From DAITBA01 sp036824005 (lineage in GTDB: Bacteria; Pseudomonadota; Gammaproteobacteria; Burkholderiales; Rhodocyclaceae), in assembly GCA_036824005.1 (NCBI GenBank), contig DAITBA010000003.1:1-64000 (forward strand): a stretch of 64,000 nucleotides of DNA. The letters are read 5' to 3'. The notes beneath the pieces were generated by a model. It was not told the DNA's origin, ran no database searches, and saw only the letters and a program-made list of their open reading frames with translations. Shown here piece by piece: positions 29,101 through 41,446 of the stretch. Within the stretch, counting starts at the first letter, position 1; every line of letters begins with the position of its first letter. A program made the translations under genes and the position numbers.

Positions 29101-29466
29101 ATGGCGCCGAGCGCATTGACCCGCGTCATCAACGGCGAAATCCCGGCCGCGATCGTCCGCCAGGACGCACATACCATTGCCTTCATGGATGCCGGCCAGA
29201 TAAATCCGGGCCACGCGATCGTGGTGACGAACAAACAGGTGGAGACCATCGTCGATCTCGACGAGGCCCTGGCGGGCGCCGTGTTTCGTACCGCTTGGCG
29301 CATCGCCAAGGCAGTGGATCGCGCCTTTCAGCCGGATGGCATCACCATTCTGCAAGCGGACGAGCGGGCAGGCTGGCAGACCGTCCACCACGTTCGTTTG
29401 CATGTCCTGCCGCGCCATGCCGGCGATGGCGTCGGTCTCGCTGGCCGCGCAAGCATCCGCCGTTAG
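29101..29466 (+). CDS. HIT-family protein lacking the catalytic histidine
   Basis: A 121-residue HIT-superfamily protein (RVINGEIPAAIVRQDAHTIAFMD-like start, key IPAAIV and PGHAIVV). The C-terminal motif that should be H-x-H-x-H is HVRLHVLPR: the central, nucleophilic histidine is arginine (CGT). A single base change from CAT would explain it. The protein probably still binds nucleotides but is unlikely to hydrolyse them. It ends soon after the motif, so it is also slightly short. Confidence 0.8.
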   Translation: MAPSALTRVINGEIPAAIVRQDAHTIAFMDAGQINPGHAIVVTNKQVETIVDLDEALAGAVFRTAWRIAKAVDRAFQPDGITILQADERAGWQTVHHVRLHVLPRHAGDGVGLAGRASIRR

Positions 29467-29556
29467 AAAAACCTCATGCGCTCGCGGCGCGGATCGTGAT
29501 CTGCTATGGGTCGCGCAGACGCCGCTCAAAGGCGGCGGGGCTGGCGCGGCTGACCG

Positions 29557-30126
29557 CTAGGCGGTGACGTGGATGCGCCCCGTCGTGGGCTGGAAGTATT
29601 CTGCTGCAGTGAGGTAGGCGCGCAGTGCCCGGCTTGCCGCCGGTGGCTGCGTGGTCGGCACGAGATCGCGTGCAGGGCTCGCCACCATGCCGGGCCGCCG
29701 CTCGGCGGCATCGATCGTGCCTGAAGGCTGCGCCATCGACGCCGAGTGGGCGGCGGCGATGGTCGCCAGGATCTCTTCCGTATCGGTGAGCGGCTTGCGC
29801 GTGTCGGCGTCGTCGATCGTTCTGAGCGTAACCGCGGTGTCGACAATCCGGTAACCACCGTCAGGCTGCCGCTCGTAGGTGTAGACCAGCGTCGCCGGGT
29901 GCTTGCCCGACAGCGTGGCACGGGTGGTATTGCCGGACTCGTCGTGCCGGACGTCATTCTCCAGCGGACCGACTGCGGCCCCCGAGCGGGCACCTGGATT
30001 GCCCCGTGTTGCCGATCCCCTTGCGGCCACCCGGCCATCCGGATCGAGACGCGTCGACGCCGGTCCGCGGCCGGCGGAGGCAATCCGCACGGTGTCGGAA
30101 TCCGGTTTCGATACGGACAGGGGCAT
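29557..30126 (-). CDS. Hypothetical protein
   Basis: A 189-residue soluble-looking protein without signal peptide, membrane helix or cysteine. Residues 55-110 look like a small beta domain (TRATLSGKHPATLVYTYERQ); the rest is Ala/Arg/Thr rich and may be disordered. The start MPLSVSKPDSDTV is the best ATG, though its ribosome site is weak and the frame is open upstream. It is 98 bases below chaC. No family recognised. Confidence 0.5.
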   Translation of the reverse strand: MPLSVSKPDSDTVRIASAGRGPASTRLDPDGRVAARGSATRGNPGARSGAAVGPLENDVRHDESGNTTRATLSGKHPATLVYTYERQPDGGYRIVDTAVTLRTIDDADTRKPLTDTEEILATIAAAHSASMAQPSGTIDAAERRPGMVASPARDLVPTTQPPAASRALRAYLTAAEYFQPTTGRIHVTA

Positions 30127-30224
30127 GGCTAGGGGCGTAGTGCGGGTCGATGCCGCCGAGATTACCGCCGGATCGTCGGCGCGGCAAGTTGCATGGTTCG
30201 CGTTCGCGCGTCCGATTGCCGCCC

Positions 30225-30917
30225 TCAAGCGGTTGCCTGAGGATCGCTTCCCGGACGCTTCGTCTGCGCCTCGCACAGCAGTCGCCGAAGCCGCTCCAGG
30301 TAGGGATCGCGGATCCCGCATCCGGCCAGCCCGTGCGCTGTGGCGATCAGGTAGTCAGCGCCGCTGCCGTAGAAACCGCTGGCACGGGCAATGCGCGCGA
30401 TGATGTCCTCATCGCTCAGGCGGCCGGCATAACCGGAGGCGCTGCGCCGGACGACGAAGGCGAGCGCCGGCACGGCCTTACCGTGCACCCGAACGTTTAG
30501 CCAGCGCGGCTGGTAGGAGCCAAGCAGCATTTCGCGCCGCCACAGCATGCGCAGCTCCTGCTCGACGTGCTCGGCGGCGATGCGGTAGGCCATGCCCCGG
30601 CAGGAGCCGCCCCGGTCCAGCCCCAGCACCAGTCCAGGCTGCTCCGGCGTACCGCGATTGATGCGCGACAGCAGGTAGAAGCCGCGGTGGTAGCCGAACA
30701 GGATTGTCGGCTGGCGCTCGACATAGCGCAGCATCGGGTTCCACACCAGCGAGCCATAGGCGAAGAGCCAAACATCATCGCCTTTGCGCCGCTCGAGCAG
30801 CGCCTGACGCAGCGAACGCTCCAATGCCGCCGGAGACAAAAGTTCGCGCGCGAGCGACGTGTTGGCTAGCGCCGCTCGCACGCGATCCTGCTCGAGATCG
30901 TCACGGGTGATGGCCAT
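30225..30917 (-). CDS. chaC: ChaC-type gamma-glutamylcyclotransferase
   Basis: A 230-residue protein of the ChaC family, which cleaves glutathione to 5-oxoproline and Cys-Gly. The substrate-binding loop WLFAYGSLVWNP at about residues 50-61 is the family signature. Further landmarks are FGYHRGFYLLS, the Arg-rich RGTPEQPGLVLGLDRGG and the late YLIATAHGLAGCGIRDPYLE. Stands alone on the minus strand. Confidence 0.92.
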   Translation of the reverse strand: MAITRDDLEQDRVRAALANTSLARELLSPAALERSLRQALLERRKGDDVWLFAYGSLVWNPMLRYVERQPTILFGYHRGFYLLSRINRGTPEQPGLVLGLDRGGSCRGMAYRIAAEHVEQELRMLWRREMLLGSYQPRWLNVRVHGKAVPALAFVVRRSASGYAGRLSDEDIIARIARASGFYGSGADYLIATAHGLAGCGIRDPYLERLRRLLCEAQTKRPGSDPQATA

Positions 30918-30995
30918 GTCGGGGACAGGATAGCGGAGCTGCCCGGGGAGGGGAAACCTCTCCGGGCGCTCCGGTCCCCGACGGGTGCAGACCGT

Positions 30996-31289
30996 TCAGC
31001 CGCCGCTTTGCAGGTTGGTGAAGAAGGGCACCCACTGGAACTCGGTGACGTAGCCCTTGCTTTCCTTGTCCATCATCGCCCACATCTTGTCGAAGTAGGC
31101 CATGAATTCCTGCTTTGTCACCTTGTGGTCGTGATTGGCATCCATGGCGTCCATCATCTTGATGGTGCCCAGGGCGCGCGCGAAGTCGACGGTCAGCGTC
31201 GGCATTTCGGCGGCCGACGCCGGGCCGGCGAGCGCGCCGGACAATGCCAGGGCACCGAGCAACGGCAGAACGCGTTTGGTCTTGAACAT
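30996..31289 (-). CDS. Small secreted EF-hand protein (PTLTVDFA family member 1)
   Basis: A 97-residue protein with a signal peptide (MFKTKRVLPLLGALALSGA, cleavage after ASA). The mature protein starts with PTLTVDFA, followed by one calcium-type EF loop, DANHDHKVTKQEF, and ends with QWVPFFTNLQSGG. AGGAGG lies just before the ATG. It resembles the second small protein at 31716-32036 in leader, in PTLTVDFA and in the terminal QWVP-F pattern. Function unknown; single EF loops can bind Ca2+ or serve structurally. Confidence 0.8.
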   Translation of the reverse strand: MFKTKRVLPLLGALALSGALAGPASAAEMPTLTVDFARALGTIKMMDAMDANHDHKVTKQEFMAYFDKMWAMMDKESKGYVTEFQWVPFFTNLQSGG

Positions 31290-31715
31290 AAAGCCTCCTA
31301 GAAAAGGTTACGGACATGCCGCGGCACGACGACAGGTCGCGACGCGACGTCTGTTGGCGATGCGCCGCTCAGTGAAAGCGCGCGTGTCGTTCAACAGCCG
31401 CGAGTATCGGGCGCAGAAATCACGCCCCGCTCACGGCGACTTCAAGGTTTGCTCACACGGACCCATCGGCGGCGCGGCGCAATTGCGTAGTGGCGCATCC
31501 CGCGTTGGTCGCGCTCGAACTCATGACGAAGAGCCTGTGCTGCGATGGGGAGCGCCGAAGCGAATGGCATGAACGCGCCGTTCCGCATACCGAGCAACGC
31601 GTCGCCGCACTGCAGCTGTGAAACCTCTGAAATGGGACTTGGGAACGGTGCGATGCCGCCGAGAAGAGAAGACGGACCGCAGGGCGGCAGCGCCCGTGCG
31701 GTCCGTGGGTCGTCA
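31290..31715. other. Gap between the two small secreted-protein genes
   Basis: No gene is supported in this 426-base stretch. Near its left end ACGGACATGCCGC (31310-31322) is identical over 13 bases to part of the -24/-12 element in front of the second small gene (32085-32097), but the -12 GC is replaced by AC and the element lies too close to the start codon to serve as a promoter. Confidence 0.5.
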
Positions 31716-32036
31716 TCAGCCGCGGTCGATGCCGATGAAGTAGGGCACCCACTGCATCATGACAACGCGATCCTGAGAAGCGCCGCGCGCCACCGTCGAT
31801 TGGCCGGCGCTGTAGACGCCTGCATAGTCAACCGTCAGGGTCGGCGTTTCGACCGGAGCGGCCTCGATGGCGCCGCTATTTGCGAACGACACCGCGGCGC
31901 CCTTGGCGGAGGCGTAGGTGTGCGCGAAATCGACGGTCAGGGTCGGGGTGTTCGCTTCCGCGAACGCCGGGCTCGCCAGCATGCCGGAAAGAACGGTGGC
32001 ACCGATCAGGGAAAGAACTCGCTTGCTCTTGAACAT
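31716..32036 (-). CDS. Small secreted protein (PTLTVDFA family member 2)
   Basis: A 106-residue protein with a signal peptide (MFKSKRVLSLIGATVLSGM, cleavage after AFA). The mature part contains the motif twice, TPTLTVDFAHTY and TPTLTVDYAGVY, 27 residues apart, and ends QWVPYFIGIDRG. It lacks the EF loop of its neighbour, so the two seem to be duplicates that diverged in the middle. The ATG at 32036 has AGGAGAT upstream and a -24/-12 promoter about 46 bases before it. Confidence 0.8.
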   Translation of the reverse strand: MFKSKRVLSLIGATVLSGMLASPAFAEANTPTLTVDFAHTYASAKGAAVSFANSGAIEAAPVETPTLTVDYAGVYSAGQSTVARGASQDRVVMMQWVPYFIGIDRG

Positions 32037-32080
32037 GGTAATCTCCTGTTGAAAAAGTGTCGCGGCATTACCTGAATTCA

Positions 32081-32096
32081 TGCGACGGACATGCCG
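32081..32096 (-). promoter_or_regulatory. Sigma-54 promoter of the second small secreted-protein gene
   Basis: Minus strand CGGCATGTCCGTCGCA has GG (32095-32094), ten bases, then GC (32083-32082), the required sigma-54 spacing. Its core GGCATGTCCGT is identical over 11 bases to the promoter in front of the copper protein/Idr-like operon (48615-48625). Predicted start of transcription is near 32070. An inverted repeat GGAC-N9-GTCC (32176-32192) lies where an activator site is expected but does not match the paired sites of the other two promoters closely. Confidence 0.6.
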
Positions 32097-32398
32097 CACC
32101 ATAAACCCGTCACATCGTTTTCCTGCAACCTGCACACTCCCATATACGGCCGGGCTCGCGGACTGGATTCAACCCGGACGCTTTTTTTGTCCCGCCGCGC
32201 TGCCGGCTCCGCTTTGCCCGTTTCGGACCGGGCCTGCATCGTTGCCCCGTCCATGTGCGGCCAGTATCCGGCCCTGGATTCACGGGCATTTCACCCGAAG
32301 ATCACATTTCGATCACACACCATGGGGGCGCCGGTGCCAACCGGCATGCGCTACCGTATGATGGCGACTCGTTGGTCGAGAAGAGGAAAGGGAGCGAG

Positions 32399-34588
32399 GT
32401 GAGATCAGGCGGGCAGGACGCGCAAGGGCTGTCGACGCGCCGCGGCGTGCCCCTTGGCGTGAGCCTGTTGGTCCTCGTTCTATGCGCGCTGGCCGCGGTG
32501 TTGGCGTCGGCGACGGCGCGGGCAGGCATTCTGGGTCGGGCGGATCTGGAGCGGCGCTTCGGCCCGCCTCTGCACGTCGGCGAGCTTGCCCGCGACGTAC
32601 CCATTTGGCCTATCACCAGCGAGCTGGAGCCGGAGGCCGGCCCCGTCGGCTACGTCTTCGAGTCCATCGACTTCGCGCCCATTCCGGGTTTCGAAGGCAC
32701 GCCCATCAATCTCCTCGTGGCGCTCGACCGCAGGGGCAACTTCATCGACGTGGAAGTGCTGCGTCAGCACGAGCCGGTCTTTCTCAGCGGCCTGGGCGAG
32801 GCGCCGTTGAAGGCCTTCGTCGCCCAGTACGCCGGCCACAACGTGCGCCAGGAGATCACCGTGTCCAGCGCCTATGGCGACACCAAGAGCGGCGGCGGCG
32901 CCAACCGCGTCGTGCTCGACGGCGTCACCAAGGCCACCGCCTCGGTGCGCATCGTCAATCAGACGGTGCTTGCGGCGGCGCTGGCGACGGCGCGCGCCCG
33001 GCTCGGTTTCGCCGCGCCGCGCAATGCCTCGCAGATTGCCAGACCGCGCCTCGACGCCTTCGAACCGCTCGACTTTGCGCACCTGCTTGCGGGGCGTCAC
33101 GTTGCCCGGCTGGTGGTGAAGAACCGCGAGGTGGAGAAATTGTTCGCCGGCAGCGATGGCGCCGAAACAGATCAGGAGGCACTCGATCATCCCGACGACA
33201 CGTTCGCCGAGCTGTACGTCGCCTACGTCAACGCGCCGACCATCGGCCGCTCGCTCCTCGGCGACAAGGGCTATGCCCGCGCCATGACGCGCGCGCCCGA
33301 CGGGCAGCCGCTATTATGGATCGCCAGCGCCGGCCGCTATGCCATTGTCGATGACCGATTCGTGCCGGGTACGGTGCCGCCGCGGCTGTCCCTTAGCCAG
33401 GGTGGCCTGCCGCTCGAACTGCGCGACGGTGGCCTTGACCTGCCGTTGCCAGCCGGCGCGCCACTGCTCAACGCGGCACGGCTGTTCGTCGTGCCCGAGG
33501 CGGCCGGGCTCGACCCCGCCAGCCCAGTGGAAGTAGCATTGAACATCACCCGTGCCAAGGGTCAGATCCTGCCTCGTCTCGCCCATGCCAGCGTCGTGCT
33601 CGGGTACACACCGCCAGCCGCGCTGTTCGAGTATCCACCGCGGCCGCTGCCGGAATGGCTGATCGCCTGGCAGGGGCGCTGGCCCGATCTGGCGGCCATC
33701 GGCGTTGCGCTGGTGCTGTTGAGTATCGTGCTGGCGAAACCGAGAGCCATTGCCCGCCGGGCGTCGGTGTTGCGCGCTTTGCGCGCGGCATTCCTTTTGT
33801 TTACCCTGTGTTTCATCGGCTGGTACGCCCAAGGACAACTGTCCATCGTCCAGATCACCGGCGCTGTCAAATCCCTTGCAGCCGGACAGGGGCTGGCGAG
33901 TTTTCTCTATGATCCCGTCTCGCTGCTGCTAATCGCCTTCACGCTGGTCACGTTCGTGGTCTGGGGGCGCGGCACCTTCTGCGGCTGGCTCTGCCCCTTC
34001 GGTGCCCTGCAGGAGTTCGTCGCCATGCTGGCGCAGGTGCTACGGCTGCCGCAGAAGCGCCTGCCACCCTTGTTCGGGCTGTGGCTGGCGCGCAGCCGCT
34101 ATCTGGTCCTGGCGGTACTGGTACTCGCGGCCGCCCTCGCGCCCCAGGCTGCCGAGCGCATGGTGGAAATCGAACCGTTCAAGACGGCCATCACCGTTGG
34201 CTTCGATCGCACCTGGCCCTACGTTGCCTACGCCGTGGCGCTTCTGCTGGCCGGGGCTTTCTACTACAAGTTCTTTTGCCGTTATCTATGCCCGCTCGGT
34301 GCCGCTATCACCCTCGGCGGCAAGCTGCGTCGCTTCGACTGGCTTGTGCGCCGGCGTGAATGCGGCCAGCCCTGCCAGACCTGTCGCCACCGCTGCACGT
34401 ACGACGCGATCGAACGCAGCGGCGCCATTCGCTATGACGAATGCTTCCAGTGCCTCGATTGCGTCGGCATCTACCACGACGCGCAGCGCTGCGCACCAGT
34501 CTTGCTCTACGACCGCAAGGGCAAGGTGATTTCGCCGCGCGGCGCCGCACTCGCCGGTCGTCGCCGGACCGAACCAGCTCGCGCGTAA
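32399..34588 (+). CDS. NosR/NirI-like flavin and Fe-S membrane protein
   Basis: A 729-residue protein of the NosR/NirI family. In order: a signal/TM helix (residues about 20-43), a periplasmic FMN-binding domain with the flavinylation-type segment GVTKATASVRI, five or so membrane helices, two CxxxCP motifs (CGWLCPFG, CRYLCPLG) and C-terminal ferredoxin-like clusters (CGQPCQTCRHRC, CFQCLDC). NosR passes electrons to periplasmic N2O reductase; no nosZ is here, so the partner is likely one of the neighbouring systems. The GTG at 32399 follows AGGAAAGGGA. Length equals that of typical NosR. Confidence 0.85.
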   Translation: MRSGGQDAQGLSTRRGVPLGVSLLVLVLCALAAVLASATARAGILGRADLERRFGPPLHVGELARDVPIWPITSELEPEAGPVGYVFESIDFAPIPGFEGTPINLLVALDRRGNFIDVEVLRQHEPVFLSGLGEAPLKAFVAQYAGHNVRQEITVSSAYGDTKSGGGANRVVLDGVTKATASVRIVNQTVLAAALATARARLGFAAPRNASQIARPRLDAFEPLDFAHLLAGRHVARLVVKNREVEKLFAGSDGAETDQEALDHPDDTFAELYVAYVNAPTIGRSLLGDKGYARAMTRAPDGQPLLWIASAGRYAIVDDRFVPGTVPPRLSLSQGGLPLELRDGGLDLPLPAGAPLLNAARLFVVPEAAGLDPASPVEVALNITRAKGQILPRLAHASVVLGYTPPAALFEYPPRPLPEWLIAWQGRWPDLAAIGVALVLLSIVLAKPRAIARRASVLRALRAAFLLFTLCFIGWYAQGQLSIVQITGAVKSLAAGQGLASFLYDPVSLLLIAFTLVTFVVWGRGTFCGWLCPFGALQEFVAMLAQVLRLPQKRLPPLFGLWLARSRYLVLAVLVLAAALAPQAAERMVEIEPFKTAITVGFDRTWPYVAYAVALLLAGAFYYKFFCRYLCPLGAAITLGGKLRRFDWLVRRRECGQPCQTCRHRCTYDAIERSGAIRYDECFQCLDCVGIYHDAQRCAPVLLYDRKGKVISPRGAALAGRRRTEPARA

Positions 34589-34700
34589 GGACATCGGGCG
34601 CCGGCGAGCTTGCCATTGCGCGGGGAAGCGCCGCCCGCGGCGGCTCAAATCTATAATTGCGTGATACTGTTGCTGCACGCTTCCATGCAAAGGACCGACT

Positions 34701-38499
<3,799 letters not shown>

Positions 38500-38609
38500 T
38501 CCGCGTGCGGCGGACGCGCGCGGCAGTGATTACGCCGACACGCACACGGGGGATTGCGCCCCCGGGTGACGCCGGGCGTGCGTACGACTCGATCGTCGTG
38601 CGCCAGAGC

Positions 38610-38644
38610 GGTAGATTTGTAGCCATCCCGGTTAGTTTTTGACC
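38610..38644 (+). promoter_or_regulatory. Paired activator sites upstream of the bd-like operon
   Basis: Two 15-bp inverted-repeat-like sites, GGTAGATTTGTAGCC (38610-38624) and GGTTAGTTTTTGACC (38630-38644), have centres exactly 20 bp apart, two helical turns. The proximal site begins 94 bp before the -24 GG. The same pair recurs at 48503-48537 upstream of the second operon at almost the same distance. This fits the enhancer of the adjacent NtrC-type regulator. Confidence 0.65.
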
Positions 38645-38721
38645 ACGGAAGTTTCTCCGGCCTTTCTCTGCCATCTCCCGGAAACGCCCGCCTGTGGTTG
38701 CGCTCTGAGCGGATCCTGCCG

Positions 38722-38738
38722 TTGGCACGGATGCTGCA
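38722..38738 (+). promoter_or_regulatory. Sigma-54 promoter of the bd-like cytochrome operon
   Basis: TTGGCACGGATGCTGCA matches the -24/-12 consensus: GG at 38724-38725, ten bases, GC at 38736-38737. Predicted transcription start is near 38748. This excludes the in-frame ATG at 38739 as the start of the first gene and favours the TTG at 38796, which has its own GGAGAGAG. Confidence 0.85.
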
Positions 38739-38795
38739 ATGCTCTCCCGCGCGCGTGACCTTTGCATTCCGCGCGCCCTTGCACTGGAGAGAGTT

Positions 38796-40547
38796 TTGGC
38801 GCAGACCCGCACGCTTTCGGCTGTTCAGGCATTGAAAGGCACCTACCAGGGCGTCGTCAAGATTTCGCTCATGCTGGCGGCGACCTACCTGGTCGCGCAG
38901 GGGGTGTCGAGCTTTCTGCCTGCCGCCGACTACCGCCAGTTCTTCGGCTTCTCCAACCGCACCGCGGTGTGGGTGGTGGCGGAACTGCACCTGATGTTCG
39001 CCGCCTTCGTGCTCGGCGTGCCGATCTTCGCCTTCATCACCGAGATCGTCGGCGTGGCGACGAAGGAGCGGCGCTACGACGACCTGGCGCGCGAGTTCAC
39101 CAAGCTGCTGGCCATGGCCTACACGCTCACCGCCGTGCTCGGCTGCGTGCTGCTGGTGCTGTTCATCGTCCTGTACCCGAAGCTGACCGGCTACCTCTCG
39201 GGCCTGTTCAAGCCGACCTGGCTCGCCTACATCGTGCTGATTTTCGGCGAGGTGATCGTCGCCTACCTCTACTGGTATAGCTGGGATCTCCTGCAGGGCG
39301 CGCGCAAGAAATGGCATCTGCTGCTCGGCCTGCTGGTGAACCTGTGGGGCACGGCGCTGCTCTTCGTTGCCGACATCTGGGTCACCTTCATGATGAGCCC
39401 TGCCGGCATCGACGACGCCAACAACCTGGTCAGCCTGTGGGACGCCATCAACAACCACACCTGGATGCCGATCAACATCCACCGCCTGCTCGCCAACGTC
39501 GCCTTCGGCGGCGCCATCGTCGCCGCCTATGCCGCGGTGCGCTTCCTCAACGCGAAATCCGACGAGGAGCGCGCGCGCTTCGACTGGATGGGCTACGTCG
39601 GCTCCTTCATCGCCATCGCCGCCTTCATCCCGCTGCCCTTCGCCGGCTACTGGCTGGGGCGCGAGATCTACCAGTTCTCCGAGCAGATGGGCGTGTCGAT
39701 GATGGGCGGCAGCTTCGCCTGGCTGTGGATCCTGCAGGCCATGCTCATCGGCGGCCTGTTCCTCGCCTCCAACTTCTATCTGTGGCTGGGCATGGGGCGC
39801 ATTCCCGGCGCCGAGCGCTACACGAAGTTCCAGGTCGGCATGATGATCGTGCTCACCATCGGCTTCATCGTCTGGGCCACACCGCGCTCGATCATCGCCT
39901 CCGGCGCCGAGATGGCGGCGATGGGCGGCTCGCACCATCCCTTCCTCGGCCTGTTCGGCGTCATGGCGGCGAAGAACACGGCGGTGAACCTGATGATCCT
40001 CACCACCTTCTTCTCCTTCATGCTCTACCGCCGCGGCAACCGCATTCCGACGGTGGCCTGGGCGACGACGGGCAAGATCGTGCAGGCGCTGGCCATCGCC
40101 GCCGCCGCGGCGGTCGTCGTCGGCTACGGGGTCTACAGCTATTTCGTGCCGTCCATCACCCGCATCGGCTTCTCGGTGTACCAGGTCTCGGCGGTGCTCG
40201 TCGCCATGACGGTGTTCGTCGCCATCGACATTCCCCTGCTGAAGGGGGCGAAGGAGATCGGCGCCATCCGCTGGGGGCAGATCCCGGCGCGCGCGCAGTA
40301 CGCGCTGTTCTTCCTCGCCGTCTCCTTCACCTGGCTGATGGGCCTGATGGGCTACATCCGCTCCGGCATCCGCCAGTACTGGCATGTCTACGGCCGCGTC
40401 ATGGACGAGAGCGCCAACGCCTACACCATGGCGCACGGCCACGCCACCATCATCGTCTCGGTGATCGTCGTCATCTTCTTCCTGCTCGTTTCCGCTGTCT
40501 TTGCGATGGCGACGCGGCACGATGCGGGGAAGGTGGCGCGGTCATGA
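38796..40547 (+). CDS. Cytochrome bd-like (CydA-like) 14-helix membrane protein
   Basis: A 583-residue integral membrane protein with about 14 predicted helices, against about 9 in ordinary CydA. Two haem-ligand candidates are in CydA-like contexts: His65 (AELHLMFAAF) and His229 (INIHRLLANV); a C-terminal MAHGHATII adds His547 and His549. No CydB gene follows; three c-type cytochrome genes do. Non-quinol CydA-like families with cytochrome c partners are known in Nitrospira and others. It may be a cytochrome c-linked oxygen or NO reductase, or an electron gate. The TTG start (GGAGAGAG upstream) is favoured by the sigma-54 promoter position. The next gene overlaps by 4 bases. Confidence 0.75.
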   Translation: MAQTRTLSAVQALKGTYQGVVKISLMLAATYLVAQGVSSFLPAADYRQFFGFSNRTAVWVVAELHLMFAAFVLGVPIFAFITEIVGVATKERRYDDLAREFTKLLAMAYTLTAVLGCVLLVLFIVLYPKLTGYLSGLFKPTWLAYIVLIFGEVIVAYLYWYSWDLLQGARKKWHLLLGLLVNLWGTALLFVADIWVTFMMSPAGIDDANNLVSLWDAINNHTWMPINIHRLLANVAFGGAIVAAYAAVRFLNAKSDEERARFDWMGYVGSFIAIAAFIPLPFAGYWLGREIYQFSEQMGVSMMGGSFAWLWILQAMLIGGLFLASNFYLWLGMGRIPGAERYTKFQVGMMIVLTIGFIVWATPRSIIASGAEMAAMGGSHHPFLGLFGVMAAKNTAVNLMILTTFFSFMLYRRGNRIPTVAWATTGKIVQALAIAAAAAVVVGYGVYSYFVPSITRIGFSVYQVSAVLVAMTVFVAIDIPLLKGAKEIGAIRWGQIPARAQYALFFLAVSFTWLMGLMGYIRSGIRQYWHVYGRVMDESANAYTMAHGHATIIVSVIVVIFFLLVSAVFAMATRHDAGKVARS

Positions 40548-41446
40548 CCGACATGAGCAAGACCTTCCTCAAGGTGTTCGCCTTCGTCGTGGCGACGGTG
40601 AGCGTCTATGCCTACGTCGGCCAGCTGGTGCCGCAGTTCGAGGAACATCCGCCGAAGAAAAAAGTCATCACGCCGGAGACGCCGCAAGAGGAACTCCTCG
40701 CATCCGGCCAGGAGCTGCTGCGCGGCAAGGGCGGCTGCCTGGTCTGCCACAAGGACCAGGAGCGCGGCAACGAGCGCGGCCCGGACCTGCGCCAGGCAGC
40801 CGGCAAGGCCGCCACGCGCAAGCCCGGCATGGGCGCGGAGGCCTACCTCATCGAATCGCTGGTGACGCCGGATGTCTTCCTCGTCGAGGGCTATCCGAAG
40901 ATGATGCCGTCGGCGATGAAGCCTCCGGCCAACCTGTCCATGGCGGAGGTGAAGGCGGTGGTGGCCTACCTGCAGTCGCTCGGCGGCGCCGAGGTGACGG
41001 TGAAGGTCGAGGCCGCCGACGTCGCCGCCGAGAAAACGGCCGCCGGCCCGGTGCATCGCGGCAAGGCGCTGATGGCCGAGCAGGGCTGCACCGGCTGCCA
41101 CAAGGTGGAAGGCGACGGCGGCGAGATCGGCCCGGAGCTGACCAAGGTCGCCGAGCGCATCGAGCCGACGAAGATCGCGCAGAAGATCGCCGATCCGAAG
41201 TTGTGGACGGCCGAAGGCTACCAGGCCGGCCTGATGCCGCCGCGGCCCGACATGCCGGAAGGCGACCGGCAGGAGATCGCCGCCTATCTCGCCGGACTCG
41301 CCGGTAAGGATTACAGCCCGACCGGCGCCGCCTCGCCCTGGTCGCACGAGGGCGTGCGTCTCGGCGTGGTGATCGCGGTGTTCAACGTTGCCATGCTGCT
41401 GGTGCTGGCCTGGGCGCGCGCGCGCGAGAAGAAGGAGGCAGCGTAA
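40544..41446 (+). CDS. Membrane-anchored di-haem cytochrome c
   Basis: A 300-residue protein with an N-terminal signal anchor (about residues 7-28), two class I cytochrome c domains with CLVCHK and CTGCHK haem motifs and downstream methionine ligands (KMMPSAM and GLMPPRP regions), and a C-terminal TM helix (about 272-292). Start and stop overlap the neighbours by ATGA and TAATG, so it is translated together with the bd-like subunit. Probably passes electrons between the soluble haem pool and the bd-like protein. Confidence 0.85.
   Translation: MTDMSKTFLKVFAFVVATVSVYAYVGQLVPQFEEHPPKKKVITPETPQEELLASGQELLRGKGGCLVCHKDQERGNERGPDLRQAAGKAATRKPGMGAEAYLIESLVTPDVFLVEGYPKMMPSAMKPPANLSMAEVKAVVAYLQSLGGAEVTVKVEAADVAAEKTAAGPVHRGKALMAEQGCTGCHKVEGDGGEIGPELTKVAERIEPTKIAQKIADPKLWTAEGYQAGLMPPRPDMPEGDRQEIAAYLAGLAGKDYSPTGAASPWSHEGVRLGVVIAVFNVAMLLVLAWARAREKKEAA

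Noticed and set aside
31306..31322. CGGCATGTCCGTAACC as a sigma-54 promoter for the EF-hand protein
   Set aside because: The -12 GC is AC and the element is so close to the gene that the ribosome site would not be transcribed; kept only as a degenerate copy.
38739..38795. In-frame ATG as start of the CydA-like gene
   Set aside because: It overlaps the end of the sigma-54 promoter and precedes the predicted transcription start near 38748, and it has no ribosome site; the TTG at 38796 with GGAGAGAG is better.
38796..40547. Ordinary cytochrome bd quinol oxidase subunit I
   Set aside because: There is no CydB or CydX gene, there are about 14 helices, and the partners are c-type cytochromes.
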